The notes: generated by a model not told the origin, from the sequence alone. Counted from the stretch's first letter, positions 27,601-38,604 are shown. The stretch: DNA of 51,064 bases from Scenedesmus sp. ARA3 (GCA_004335835.1 RWJK01000581.1:1-51064), one strand, 5' to 3'. Program-made: numbers and translations.

Positions 27601-28627
27601 CTCTGGCCCGCAGCCACGCCGCAGGTACATATGCACACAATCACATCGTGCGATGCAGGACCACAACTATTGCACGCTGCACACCATCATCTGACACGCC
27701 GCTGAGCGCACACACTTTTGCTCAATCTAGACACCTCTAGCTGCTGTCTCTGAGCGCGCACACTTATGCCCAGTGTAGACACCATCAACTGCTGTCTTTG
27801 AGCACACACACTTCTGCTCAGTGTAGACACCACTAGCTGCTATCGCATCAGATCAGTAGGTATTTGTCCTCATCCGACAGATGGGAGCGGGACCCACTGA
27901 TCTGATGCAGTAGCAGCTGGTGGTGTGTTGTACTAGTATCATACAGCGCGTTGCGGCGTTGAGGTTCAGTCCACTGTCACACGCAATAGTCTCCTTTTGC
28001 AGCACAAGCAAGGCAGCTGCTGACCCTTTCGTGTGCTGCATGACACCCTCCACCTCATCATCCCTGCAGGTGTCTGTCAGCCTGTCTGTGGACGTGGCCA
28101 GCAGCAGCGGCGAGTACTCTTGGGGCACCCTCGCTGCCCGCCCGCACGGCTACGGCTGCCAGTCAGCCACCTGCCAAGAGCTTGCCACAGGCGGCCGCGT
28201 CGCCTACTACACCTTCTCACCCGCTGCTGTCTCCTTTGCCGCCGGCACCAAGGAAGGGGCCCCCATGACTGCTGCTCCTGCAAAGGGCGGGGAGGCAGAT
28301 GCCCCGCTGCGCCCTGCGAGTCCCGCTACTGTTCTGCGCAGCACGCTGCGCCACATGCCCAGCTTCAGCAGCCTGCCATCTGACAGCGACTATGATGTTG
28401 CTTCCACCAGCAGCGGCGATGAGAATGAGGTGGGGAGCCGCCTGGCTGCTGCGCTGCGGCAGCTGGGCAGGTCCCGCAGCCGTTCCGGCAGCCTCAGCCC
28501 AAAGAGCAGCATTGGCGCGGCGTCTGAGCAGGGCGATGTTGGTGCGGCTGGTGCATGTGCTGCCTGCAAGGGAAGCGGCGTGGCGGCGTGCGCGGCGCCT
28601 GTGGCTGCTGCTGCTGCAGTGCTGTGA
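24619..28627 (+). CDS. S-adenosylmethionine decarboxylase proenzyme
   Basis: Exons 24619-24655, 25102-25251, 25839-26026, 26513-26782, 27163-27399 and 28070-28627 join in phase to give about 479 residues. It starts MTLDTTPVLPNPVFEGSEKR. Seen: the self-cleavage site YVLSESSLF, where Ser72 becomes the pyruvoyl group after cleavage behind Glu71; KTCGTTKLL with general-acid Cys86; WHVYVADAQ; GYSMNGI and TIHITPEDGFSYAS carrying the processing residues. Known: it decarboxylates AdoMet to supply aminopropyl groups for spermidine and spermine. Eukaryotic enzymes are usually 330-380 residues. This one has about 120 extra C-terminal residues, Ser-rich (SDSDYDVASTSSGDENE) with a CAACKGSG motif. Introns 2 and 3 carry copies of the preceding exon end; introns 4 and 5 carry other repeats. 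Confidence 0.95.
25221..25384 (+). repeat. Duplicate of AdoMetDC exon 2 3' edge
   Basis: The exon end TGCACCATCGTGTCCAGCCG and following bases (25221-25253) recurs at 25352-25384, 131 bp downstream in the intron, with one mismatch over 33 bp. The copy ends GCAG|GTGCGT, a better donor than the true GCAG|GTTTGT. Confidence 0.93.
25984..26270 (+). repeat. Three copies of AdoMetDC exon 3 3' edge
   Basis: A 46-bp block ending in the donor (25984-26029, encoding CKYSRASFLFPEQQ) is repeated identically at 26100-26145. A third copy at 26227-26270 has three or four changes, including a TAG in place of the last Gln codon. Spacings are 116 and 123 bp. The identical copy implies a recent event and the third an older one. 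Donors read GTGAGA, GTGCGC and GTGAGA. Confidence 0.96.
26803..27018 (+). repeat. 27-bp minisatellite, eight near-identical copies
   Basis: Eight head-to-tail units of 27 bp start just after exon 4 of the AdoMetDC gene. Each unit contains GATTACGTGTGCACATGTGG, whose TGTGCACA core is a palindrome. The unit length is a multiple of three and at least four of six frames stay open, which creates spurious long ORFs on both strands (for example repeats of TCAHV on either strand). It is intronic and not coding. Confidence 0.97.
27700..27845 (+). repeat. Three imperfect ~49-bp repeats in the AdoMetDC intron 5
   Basis: Three tandem units share GAGC-CACACACTT-TGC-CA-TGTAGACACC followed by GCTGCT. They diverge by several bases each. 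The last unit runs into the left arm of the inverted repeat at 27827. Confidence 0.85.
27827..27926 (+). repeat. Inverted repeat, ~32-bp arms, in AdoMetDC intron 5
   Basis: The left arm 27827-27858 (ACACCACTAGCTGCT onward to GCATCAGATCAGT) is matched in reverse complement by 27895-27926 with about four mismatches. The loop is about 36 bases. Both the genomic strand and the nascent intron could fold into a long hairpin. Confidence 0.88.
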
Positions 28628-31161
28628 GCGAGCGAGGAGCTGGGGTGAGGCGCTGCGTGGTGTGCCGTGATGTGCAGATGATACGGTACTTGGCAAGAGC
28701 AGCAAGAGATGGTGCGGTTGTCTGGCTGCAGCAGCAGTGTGGTCATGCCAAACACCCATCAGTTATGCTGCAGCCAGCTTGGTGAATGTTGGGTTTGGTG
28801 GCGTGGCCGTGGCGAAGCTTGCGCAGTGCCACTACGATTTCGGCGGTTTTTTGGCTGCGGAGATTGACAAGGGTACCCTGCAGCACTCGTCTCCCCTGCA
28901 CGCTGCTGTTTTTGATGACGGCAGGTGCAGGATGGTGTGAGGTGAATCGCAGGTGCCTGCTTTTACATTCATGGGACTATTCTGAACGCCACTGTGGGTT
29001 TGTGCTTTTGTTTTTGCTTGCCGGGGTTGCTGTTTAATCTTTGCGGCTTGTTTTTCGGGGCGCGCAGCACCTGCGGCGGGGCACAGTGCGGGGTGGAACA
29101 ACATGACTGCAGTAGCCACTCGTGTTGCTGCTGCAGCGTGGTGCCTGGCTGCTGTCTTCAAAGTTGTGTTATAACACTGTTATGACAACATTTGTGTCAG
29201 TCGAGCAGTCAGGCCCGCACTGTTGCCCTGCCAGCTGTCAGCGCAGGGGTAGCTTTGATAGTACTGAGCCTGTGTGACTGACACACAAGGCGCGCCACTG
29301 TCTCGCATGCAGCACAATTGGCGCACTGGCCCGCAGTTGTGGTGGTTTGCAACGGCTGTGTGTCTTGTGCCTGCTGATGTGCTGCTGCGCTGTGTGGTGC
29401 CTGTGTGGGGGGTCGCTCTGCTGCGAGGGTTTTGGAATAGCGGTGTTGGATGCATGTGTGTGCTGCCTGGTGCTGCTGACAGTGGCTCGGCATGCCAGCA
29501 GCACACATGCACGCATAGAATGGGGTTGATGCCATGCATCTGCCAGCTGTTGCTGTGGCAGGGGCTGGTTGCACACCCAGACGTGTGTTGTGAAGGCCAG
29601 CAGCAGGCACTACTTTGCCAGGGGGCTCAGGAGCTCAATTGCTAGTGTTGTTACGTAACACGTGTAGCGAGTAGTGCTGGTGCTGGTTCGAATGACGGTG
29701 ATAGCAGTAAGGCTGGCCTGGTCTGCATTTGGGGTTGGGGAGGCTGTGCCGCAGTGCGGGTTGGCAGAAAGCGGCGTTTGTGGAAAGCCGCTTAGGATTT
29801 GACAGCAGCAGGAGCGATGTGTATGGATGAGCGAGTGTGGGTTGCAGGTGGCTGAGATGCTTGAGATGCATGTGTGTGTGTTGCTGTGCAATGACAGTGT
29901 GTGTGCACAACATTCAATGATTGCCACTGCAGGAAGATGTGAAGTAATTCTGAGCCGCTGTGTGTGTTTGAATCGCTGCACAGTGATGTGATCAGGTTGC
30001 GTATGTGTGCGCCTGTGAGAGTGTGTCCATATGATGCAACAGCGTTCAACCAGCAGCTGAGGTGATGGTGAAACCTCCTGCTTTTTCTGAGTACCATTGT
30101 ACCGGGGGAGTGGCAGTGGCCAGGCGTGTGCTGTTGCGGATGCTGCAGTGATGTGCTGGTTTGCAGTTGTTTTTGGTGGATCACAGCCTGTGGCGTCACC
30201 AGGCTAGTGCTGCCTGCGCAGCCGTGCACGGTTGATGGCGGTGCGGCAATCCTGTGATGCTGCCTTGTCAGCAGTGTATGTAACATTTGTACGAAAAGAA
30301 ACCATAAGTTGCGAAGTGCGGTACAGATTCGTTAAAAACTGGGAAGGTCAGCAGGCCCGGCATGACAGGCAGCTGCCACACTGCTGCCAGTGGTGACTTG
30401 TGCCTGCAGCTGACTCAGCAGTGACACAACCAGTAGTGAACGCAACGATGAGAGCGCAGCTTCCATTTTCGGCCCACATCAACGACAGCCGATGCCGGCT
30501 GTGATCAAGCCCGCCTTGCGTTCAAGCCTATGCTCCACTGTGTTCGGAAGTGTGACGGTTGAACTAGCGGTCACTTGGTATGTGCGCCGCTCCTCCCAGA
30601 TGATCGTTTGCAGTTAGCACCTTGCGTTGCTCCCAATTTCACATACTTAAATCCTGTCAACCAGCTTCCTCTGGCTCGGAACCTTTCGAAGTGGTGGAGT
30701 CTTGATACCTTCGGTGGGTTGGCGCATTAGGCCGAATAAATTGCAGTGAACTGGCTTCTAGCTGGTTGAATCCGCTACAACGTTGAGCTTGACTGCCGCA
30801 CCGCAGCATTTGTAGGCGCACCTGCATCTCAACGTCCGAGCACAACAACGCTGTTCATGCAAGCTGGCTCGATCCGTGCAGCAATTGCGCATCCAAAAAT
30901 ATGCTTCATATGTGTCCAGCACGATATTCTTGGGCGTACTCAAACGAGTTCAAGTCCAGCAGAGGCAGTCCCAAGGCACTTGCCTGCAGTTGCAACTGCA
31001 ATTGCATTGCACATGCCTGCTGGCCTGCTTGCTACCCTGGCATGTCACCGCTGCACATTCCACATACCCCCGCTACAACCGTACTTTGACTATTTCAACC
31101 GTTCCTCGTGTCTCTCTCTGTGTATGCAGCAGCCGGTCCACCCAAAAAGCATCCAGGCACC
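28628..31161. other. Long intergenic region, no gene recognised
   Basis: It covers the 3' flank of the AdoMetDC gene and the upstream region of the first PMP3 gene. The 29000-30200 part is rich in GTGTG/TGTGC words, and minus-strand open frames there are low-complexity Thr/His/Gln translations. No conserved motif, tRNA or repeat array was found. A long 5' leader or upstream non-coding exon of the PMP3 gene could lie here. Confidence 0.45.
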
Positions 31162-32160
31162 ATGGCGCTGACCTGCTCAGATATCTGCAAGTTCATCGCA
31201 GCTGGTGAGCCGCCATTCTGAAGCTGCTGTTCAGAACTGGTGCAAATGTTATATAACTTCTAACATAAACATGTCTTGGTCACATGCAAGCGTGCGGCAC
31301 CGCAGCTGCTCACAGCGTGCAGGCAGATACCACTCAGTGGCAGAACCTACGCAGCGCAAATATTCAGACTACCGCAGGCACACTGGTGACAGTGCTGCGC
31401 AGACGAGGCTGCTACTGTATGGATCTCATAACAACGACATCTTCGGTTTGGCATAGCCAACGTTATGCAATGCTGCTGTCGCCCTGCAGTGTTCCTGCCA
31501 CCGCTGGGCGTGTGGCTGGAGACCGGCTGCGGCAAGGTGAGCTGGCGCACCACAGACAGCGCCACACACACATGGTGCTGCTGACTGGGCGTATGGCAGG
31601 TTGAGTGCATGAGTGAAGCGGCTTGCAGGAAACCAGACTTGCACGTTTGACAGCAGCTGTAGTCCGGCAAGATGACACAACTGTGCGCTTCAGGTGGCGA
31701 GCGTGCAAGGAAAAGGCAGCGAGTGTTCATGCCCAGTGCATGCACACTGTTGCTGTTGTTAGTGATGTTGACCTGCTATTCCTGCCCTGCCTGCTGCTGC
31801 TGCCTCCGCTGCAGGACCTGGCCATCAATATCCTGCTGACACTGCTCATATGGATTCCAGGTACTGTGCAGCTCAAGGAACTCCACACTTGTAGCATCAA
31901 CTGCTTTTTGAAGGCAGTTTGTATGTCATGGGCTGCCCGACCAGTAGCAGGATTGCCTCCCTCTGTGCTGCCTTTGTGCTGTGATGATGCGTCGTTCAGG
32001 TTCGCACTTACATGCATGTCTGAGCGCACCTGCTTGCCATGACATGGCTGCTGATGATGATGGTGTGGCTGCATATTGCAACGATGTAGTATCTGCTGCT
32101 GCTGCTGCTGCTACTGCGCCAGGCATCATCCACGCATTCTACATCATCATCAAGCATTGA
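31162..32160 (+). CDS. PMP3/RCI2 small hydrophobic membrane protein, copy 1
   Basis: Four exons: 31162-31204, 31490-31536, 31815-31860, 32123-32160. They encode 57 residues: MALTCSDICKFIAA, VFLPPLGVWLETGCGK, DLAINILLTLLIWIPG, IIHAFYIIIKH. It has two hydrophobic helices with the family signature PPLGV near the first and IWIPGxIHA in the second. Known: PMP3/RCI2/UPF0057 proteins sit in the plasma membrane, respond to salt and cold stress, and affect membrane potential and lipid composition. Length is typical (50-60). All introns have consensus GTGAGC, GTGAGC and GTACTG donors. It is followed in tandem by a paralogue with the same intron phases. Confidence 0.95.
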
Positions 32161-33227
32161 GCTGGCACGAGGGCTGAAGCAGCAGCTGTGCCAAGACCTG
32201 CAGCAGCGGCTGAGCGGACAGCAACAGCACTGCTGGCAGCAGCACGGAAGCACTTGTTGGCAGAAACTGCACTGTATTGACGCGTCATGCTCAGCTTTAG
32301 CAGTATCAAGATAGATAGATGGAGGGGAGTGAGCAGTATCACGGTGGCCTACAGTGCCAGCAAACTGACGCATATGCACACACAACACATGCACCAAATG
32401 CATGTATGCAGATCTTTACATCAAGTCGAAGCAAGCTGCGTGCCGGCTTGCTGTTGTGCTGAAGGGGCGACAATGCTGCTTGTCGTTGTGCAGCTTCTGG
32501 TTGATATGTCTGGTGGTAATGGGTGTTGCCGGTTCTGCTGTTCAGGTGTTTTTTTTGCTGTTCAGGTGTTGCGCTTAGAAGGTTCTCAGTCTGCGTGACA
32601 TGATTTCAGTGACACAAATGGCATGCTTTGCAGTGGCAATACAGTGCTGCAGGGCTGCAGCATACTGCCAAGTTTTATTGGGGGTGCCTGCGCTTGTCTG
32701 GACCGCCACTTCCAACACCGCTGCCAACTGCTAAATCTTCAGTGTCAAGCTGTGAGTCGGCTTTGTGACTGTTGTCCCAACTTGACACCTGTTGATCACA
32801 TAATTCATCAACCTATCTTGGAGACTAATTGGGACAAAGGAAGCATTTATAAGGCAAGGCTTGCATCCGTACAAAAATACGGCCAGATGCCGCTGAGTGT
32901 GCAGTGTGCAGCACATGACAATGGCATGCAACTGTACATGCATGGCATTGATCGGCTGCAGGTTCAGGCGGCGCTCCTCTTAATTTGTTTCAGGTCAAGA
33001 GGGTATGCATCGATGGTTTATTGCTGGCGAGCCGTTACAGCATACGTCAGCACTGTCGCGCGTCCGAGGTAACACGCATGACGGAAGCTGTCGATGTGTA
33101 GCCTACAATGCGATCCAAGAGCTCCCCCGTTCCTGAAACGTTATCAGTGTATTCCCGAGTACTACGCTGCCGCTTCAAGCGTACACAGCACGCCACTTCA
33201 GCCAAAAGCAGCGAGACAGCAGCAGCA
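32161..33227. other. Spacer between the two PMP3 genes
   Basis: No gene is seen. Short direct repeats occur (GCTGTTCAGGTGTT twice at about 32538-32571). The region must hold the 3' end of copy 1 and the promoter of copy 2. Confidence 0.5.
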
Positions 33228-34169
33228 ATGGCAATCACCTGCTCAGACATCTTCAAGTTTATTGCAGCAAGTGAGTCTCCTTGGGCTCGTTACACAGATG
33301 AAAACGACAAGTGCTGGTTCTGACAGAGCACTGCATGTTTACTTGACATCCCCTGCATAGGCAGTGTCAGCTGGCCACAGCGACATGTGTGTGGCAACTG
33401 CCAACTGTCCACGCTCTCCTGCAAACCAGTGTTGTTGCAGTCATTCTCACGTCACTCATGACATGTGCTTTATTGTGCAGTTATTCTGCCCCCGCTTGGA
33501 GTATTCCTGGAGAAAGAAACATGCGACAAGGTGAGCCGCGCCACTGCACATACAGGCAGCAACCCAGCAGCAAGCAAGCTGTGTCAAGCCAGCACTGCTG
33601 AGCAGCAGGAGACGAGGAACCGCAGATGCGGCAAGACCTGCGTTGTTGGCAGATTGGAGTGTGCTGGCAGCAGAGTTTGGCAAGGTGGACATGGGTCACA
33701 AACTGCACTGAGCAACCTGCTCACAACAATTTGTGTGCGTGCTGCGCTGTCCTGCGTGGTGCTGGCTGCAGGACTTCCTGATCAACATCCTGCTCACGCT
33801 GCTGGGCTACATCCCAGGTGGGCCCACGGGGTGGCGCAGCATGATGCGCAACAGTAGCATAGTATTGCATGTCCGTGCTCAGCAGGCTGCAGTGCCATTG
33901 CATGCTGCAGTCTTGGGCCAGCGCTGTGCAGTTTTGTCTTGTTTGGTCTCAGGTGTCGTGTTTGTGTGGCAAGGGGTGTATGTGGTTGACAGGCTGTGCA
34001 TTGACGACATGTCCTGACCTCACCATACATGACACCACTGCAGATTCTGTAACCTGCAGTGAGCAGGTGCTCTGTCGCTGGCGATGCTACATGCTCTTTC
34101 GGGTGCTGCAAGCATCAAGCCTCCTGCGGCAAGCGACCCGCCCAGCCGGAATTCATCTGTCACATCATG

Positions 34170-34207
<38 letters not shown>

Positions 34208-34264
34208 GCCTCATGCACTGCTGCAGGCATCATCCATGCCATCTACATCATCGTCAAGCACTGA
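33228..34264 (+). CDS. PMP3/RCI2 small hydrophobic membrane protein, copy 2
   Basis: Exons 33228-33270, 33481-33530, 33772-33817 and 34227-34264 encode 58 residues: MAITCSDIFKFIAA, IILPPLGVFLEKETCDK, DFLINILLTLLGYIPG, IIHAIYIIVKH. Intron positions and phases (1, 0, 1) are identical to copy 1, so the pair arose by tandem gene duplication. Differences cluster in the loop (ETGCGK against EKETCDK) and helix 2 (LIWIPG against LGYIPG). That is the level expected of separately maintained paralogues. A TGTAA polyadenylation word lies 137 bp past the stop. Confidence 0.95.
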
Positions 34265-34400
34265 GCTGATGGGTGGGCAAAGCAGGACGCAGACGCACAC
34301 AGCAGTGCAGCTGACTCAGGTGCACCAAGCACCCTGTCAGGCTGCCAATTGATTGACTCGTGCAACGCACCAGCTGATGTGAGGCGAGGTTGTCCGTCTC

Positions 34401-34405
34401 TGTAA
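34401..34405 (+). terminator. Possible TGTAA polyadenylation signal of PMP3 copy 2
   Basis: TGTAA is the usual polyadenylation word in chlorophycean algae. This copy lies 137 bp after the stop codon on the coding strand. The word is short, so the call rests on position only. Confidence 0.3.
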
Positions 34406-34594
34406 CTGACAGTATACACGAGCTGTGTGCTACAGATGTGCTGCAGTGTTGTTGATGTCGAGCAGGCCAGTGCGGTGCACAGCGGCCCGTGGTTGTGCGC
34501 TTGCCCAACCAGATCTGGTGTCTAGATCCAGCAGCTGGTAGCAGGCTGGTACAGCGCTGTGAAGTGGTTTGACCGACGCTCAACCTTTTGGATC

Positions 34595-35971
34595 TTAAGG
34601 TCATGCATACGTAATTATTGGGGGTTATGGTTTGGGCACACCTGCGACCCAGTTTGGGTGGACAGGAGTTGGGATGGAAACGCCAAGCCAAAACACAGCT
34701 GTACAGCGGGCCTTAGGGTTTAATGAGGTTGCTGTGTTAAACCCTGGGGGCGGCTAGTTGGACCCATGGGGTGTGGCTAGGATGTCAGGATCCCCACAAT
34801 AGAATTATGGAAAAAATTGACAGTAACTGTATTCACGGAGTCTGACATGGCCTGGCTGGTCAAAACCGGATTTCCACGTTGCAGCTGTTGCCTATGCTTG
34901 GTCAAATGTTAAATTTGCTGTTTTGTTGACTTTTTCAGTTGGGGCCCACCTGCAGCTCCAAATCACGTGGGATTGACCTGCCGCTGCATGGTCCACACCA
35001 GGTTGTGTGATTCTAGGGCTGGTCAAACTTTGAGGGCCAACTGATTGGCTAAATTCTGAGTTTAATGAGTAATAATATGGCAGGTTGACTGCTGCTCATG
35101 CCTGGCAGGCCACATTGAGTGGAAGCCCAGCTGGGTGGGTGCAGCAGCACCTGGCAGTGGGCATGCGGCCCAGTGGTGTGTATGGCACCACCTATCTTCC
35201 GACAGCACTGCTTGCACTAATACTCATCGTGACGTAGGGCGCGGACCTGCCCCTCGTTTGCAAAGGGCTCGGTGGTAGTGACATGTTCGGCATGTACATC
35301 TTCCAACAGCAACGTATCAAAACAAATGCCAAAGCAATTTCAAACATATACATGGGGCTATATGACCAGGCCCGACAAATGCAGCGAGTCACTCTGGGCT
35401 AGTCCCGCTGGCAACACCAGCAAACTCAAACAAGTGTATATTTTCATCGCAACGCAATATTACGGTAAAACATGTTTGTGCATGTACACGGCGTTGCAAC
35501 CGTGTACAGCAACATGAAACCTCCATGCTGCCATGAAGCCATGAAGCCCGATCCGTCCCTTAACAATCATTATTGAGCTGACAAATATTGTTTAAGCGGA
35601 ATTATGACACTGCCTTGCTCTCTGGCGTGAACTCGGATGTGAGCGGGCTTGTCGTGAGTGCAGGGCCACATAAGTCGGTGCTGGTACGCTTGCTTGGCTT
35701 AAACAAGTTTTAATGAGGTCCTGGACTGTGTAACTCGTTGCAGCGTAGGGCAAGAACGCGTGTCTGGCAAGGTCACATCACCGCCTCATGACGTTCAAAA
35801 CGACCCCTTGTGCACTGTCAACACACTGCACAGGGCTCCTTGCTCGATGGGAAGTGGTCATAGTGTTTGTATATAGTACCCTAAAATCCGCTAAAGCGGC
35901 GTGCGGTGGCTAGATAAAGTGAAAAATGCCATCGTAACCCCCCCCCTGCAATTACGTATGCATGACCTTAA
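34595..35971. mobile_element. Non-autonomous DNA transposon with TTAA-flanked inverted repeats
   Basis: The ends are exact inverse copies over 22 bp: TTAA plus GGTCATGCATACGTAATT at 34595-34616 and its reverse complement at 35950-35971. After a 3-base difference the similarity continues inward through a G-run and GTTA. TTAA at both outer ends fits the target-site duplication used by piggyBac and Kolobok superfamilies. The interior (about 1.37 kb) is less CAG-rich than the surroundings and has no transposase-like ORF. It is therefore a deletion derivative or MITE-like element needing a partner in trans. The superfamily is unassigned. Confidence 0.8.
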
Positions 35972-37099
35972 TGATGCAGCAAGGGGGCTTTCTAATCGTG
36001 CAGTGCATCCCACGATCCATCATTTTGGGCACTGGTAGTGCTGCCGGCACATTTGGACCGGTGTTGGTTGTGGGTGGCCTTCTAAGCAGCCTGCAACATT
36101 GACCCGCACGGTTTGCATTGCGTACATCGCAGACCAGTGTAAAGGCAGCAAGGTTTGCGGTGCTGACGTGGTTGGCCATGGCGCCAGTCACTTGACACTG
36201 CCAGCTGTGTGTCATGCCGGACCCGCTATGATGCATGAAACAGCACATTGGTTGATGGGTTGATGAGCACTAGATGCTGCACGGGCATGTATCTTGCCAC
36301 TTTCTGACTGGTTTGAGGTTAGACTGCAGTTCTAACTGGCAAGGCGCTATGTAACTGTGCATCTTCCTATGCCTGCTTGCCGGCCTGATCTCAGCTGCAT
36401 GGAGCAGCCCTACAGAGCTAGCCCCTAGCCTGCCGTAGGCCTGGAAGGCAGCGCATGACTAGGCACTGATTAGGCGCTGTGAGGCAGCGTGTACAGTGGT
36501 CAAGGGCAGCTGTGAGACTTCACCACAACCAACCGCTGCTGAGCCTGCGCAGCCGCAAGCGCAAGGAGATGCAGTGTGCTGGACTTTCAAGTCGGATGTG
36601 CCATGCGTTATATGTTACAAAATTGCAGCCGCATCAACCACGACTCATGCTTGGAGCGCTGGCACTTGAGCAAAGCTCCGTCAAAACTCCACCGGCCCAA
36701 AATTGCTGCACGCTCATGTGCGTTGAGCACCGAACACAGCTGGCAGGCACCTGCCGTGTCCTCTCGTCGATAACCAACATGACATCAACCTCATGCCAAC
36801 TTGCGCCAACAAATCCTTTGCACACCTGCCGTGATAACCAGCCATCCACAACAGATGGCAGCCACGTGGCTGCCGTCTATCTGTCCACCCCAGCCACACA
36901 CTGCCAACTGCAACAAGCAACAACACAGGAAGCGCACATCTCACTCACAGCTTACAGTTGCTCAGCTCAGTGTGTGGCGGCAGTGCCTGCCACACATTCG
37001 GCATCACACGATCAACAACAGCAGCAACTGGCCCACCTCCGTCACAGCTGACAATCAAATTGCAATCTCTTTGCCAACAGCCGTACAAGCTGACACTTG
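35972..37099. other. Intergenic stretch after the transposon
   Basis: No gene is recognised. The right half (36480-37060) is unusually rich in CAC/CCA words on the plus strand. At 36961-36990 it contains a copy of the 3' end of the neighbouring membrane-protein gene. Confidence 0.45.
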
Positions 37100-37130
37100 A
37101 CCAGCTCAGCGTGTGGCGGCAGTGCCTGGA
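36961..37130 (-). repeat. Duplicate of the membrane-protein gene 3' end
   Basis: About 30 bp around the stop codon (37100-37130, plus strand CTCAGCGTGTGGCGGCAGTG) recurs at 36961-36990 as CTCAGTGTGTGGCGGCAGTG, 139 bp downstream in the direction of transcription. As with the kinase 3' end, the copy includes the stop codon (TGA) and a few codons before it. Confidence 0.8.
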
Positions 37131-38128
37131 GCAGCAGCAGGCCCCGGGCCCTCCGCGTACGGCTTGCCACGCACGCTCTGATCAGCACTCCTGTCCTCAA
37201 TTCCGAACGTCTTGTTGATACCTGCCTGCAATGGCTTGGTGGTGGCTGGGGAGCCCCCCAGCAGGGCAGGGAAGGTGAACAGCACCCCTGTCAGGAACAA
37301 GGTGGCCACAGCCACAAATGCCACAACACTCTCACTCTCCTCTTTCTTGGTGCGTGGCGCATTGGGGGCCGTGATGAAGCGCTGCTTCCCGCCCTTGGCG
37401 CTGCTGCTGCTCCCGGTGCCGGGGCGCGCAGCGCGCTGCATGTTGGCTGCCTTCTTCTTGGTCACTCCGGTGGCGCCGCGCTTGCTGTCACCTGGGGAAG
37501 CAATGGTAGGTGCAGGCAGAGGCAGAAGAGCAATGGAACAGGGTTGCGAACAGTGGCAGACAGGTTTTTGCGAATGGTTTCAGCACTGACTGGAGCAGTC
37601 AAGCTGTGCATTTTCACTGCAGCAGCATCAGAAACTGAAGTGCAGCTTGCCGTTGCTTGCTTGCTTGCTTATAGCATAGCGTGTGTTTGCTGGCCAAGCA
37701 TACAAGGTTTAAGGAACCTGAGGTGTGCTGTCAGAGCGGCAGGTCCATCTGGTGGTGCTGAGCTGGCATCACGGCAGCAGAAAGGCAAGCCAAACAAGGC
37801 GCCAGTTCACTCAAGCTGCTTCAGGCAGTATTGCCGCTGCTGCGCATCCATCAGAACCTGCCAGGCTGGTGCTGGCACAGCGGCAAGCCTACTGCTGAAA
37901 CCATTGTCCTGAGTCACAGCTGCTGCAATCAAGTGTGGCAGCTGGTGGTGTTTATACTGTATCCTGCTGGAAAGCAGCAGCTGTGCTGCAGCCAGGCAAC
38001 TCACCCTCACGGAATGCCACCACCTGCAGGGATGACCTGCTGCTGGCCAGAGGCCTGATGCAGACTGGCCTACTGCTTGCTGAAGGCGCAAAGGCAGCAG
38101 ATGCGCGTGTCTTCTGCATCAGGGACAT
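37106..38128 (-). CDS. Small single-span membrane protein, unrecognised
   Basis: The main exon 37106-37491 is clear: GDSKRGATGVTKKKAANMQ, a basic Ser/Gly-rich stretch, TKKEESE, then the membrane segment SVVAFVAVATLFLTGVLFTF, and a tail ending GTAATR. Upstream, a 19-nt micro-exon (38005-38023, VVAFRE) fits in phase. A start exon MSLMQKTRASAAFAPS begins at 38128, with a non-standard donor (GTCTGC, or a GC donor). The full protein would be roughly 155 residues, with a Lys-rich N-terminal side and one helix, so probably N-in/C-out or a tail-anchored-like ER or organelle membrane protein. I do not recognise the family. The main exon is much better supported than the first two. Confidence 0.55.
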
Positions 38129-38604
38129 TTTGCTGCTGGTGTGATGTGGAGCTTCGTGATCTGGCTGTCGACTTGACTCGCTGTCACGAGCTGATGAAGC
38201 GAAAATAGAGCAGGTTACTGATAATCAGGAACAAAAAGCTTGAGATCGACACAGCTCAGGCATTTTACTATCTGCGAAAGCATGTCCTAGGATAAGAGCG
38301 CCGTGAACAGCATCCTTGGAACTTTTCAGGTGACGGCATACCTCGCAGGACTGCCGCGAACCTGCTTGCCCTGTGCAAACGGAAGTCGATACGCATCACT
38401 AACCCGGCAAGCAACAGGCTCCAATTTGTAACACAACACGAGACAACCAAACGGCAGGTCAGCTTGCAGGCTGGCAGTACCAAATCAAGAAGGCAGTACA
38501 ACTCGGCAGCAAGCCTTGCTTACATCACTACATCACAGTCAGTGTCGCTCTGACTGCTACACGACAGTAATTTGATGCTGCATCCCATCCTGCTGCTGTC
38601 TATG

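Noticed and set aside
29209..29610. Minus-strand 133-codon ORF in the large intergenic region
   Set aside because: Thr/His/Gln-rich low complexity, overlapping frames open in parallel, no conserved motif and no exon partners.
29675..29700. GGTTCGAATG resembling a tRNA T-loop
   Set aside because: No matching T-stem, anticodon arm or acceptor stem could be found around it.
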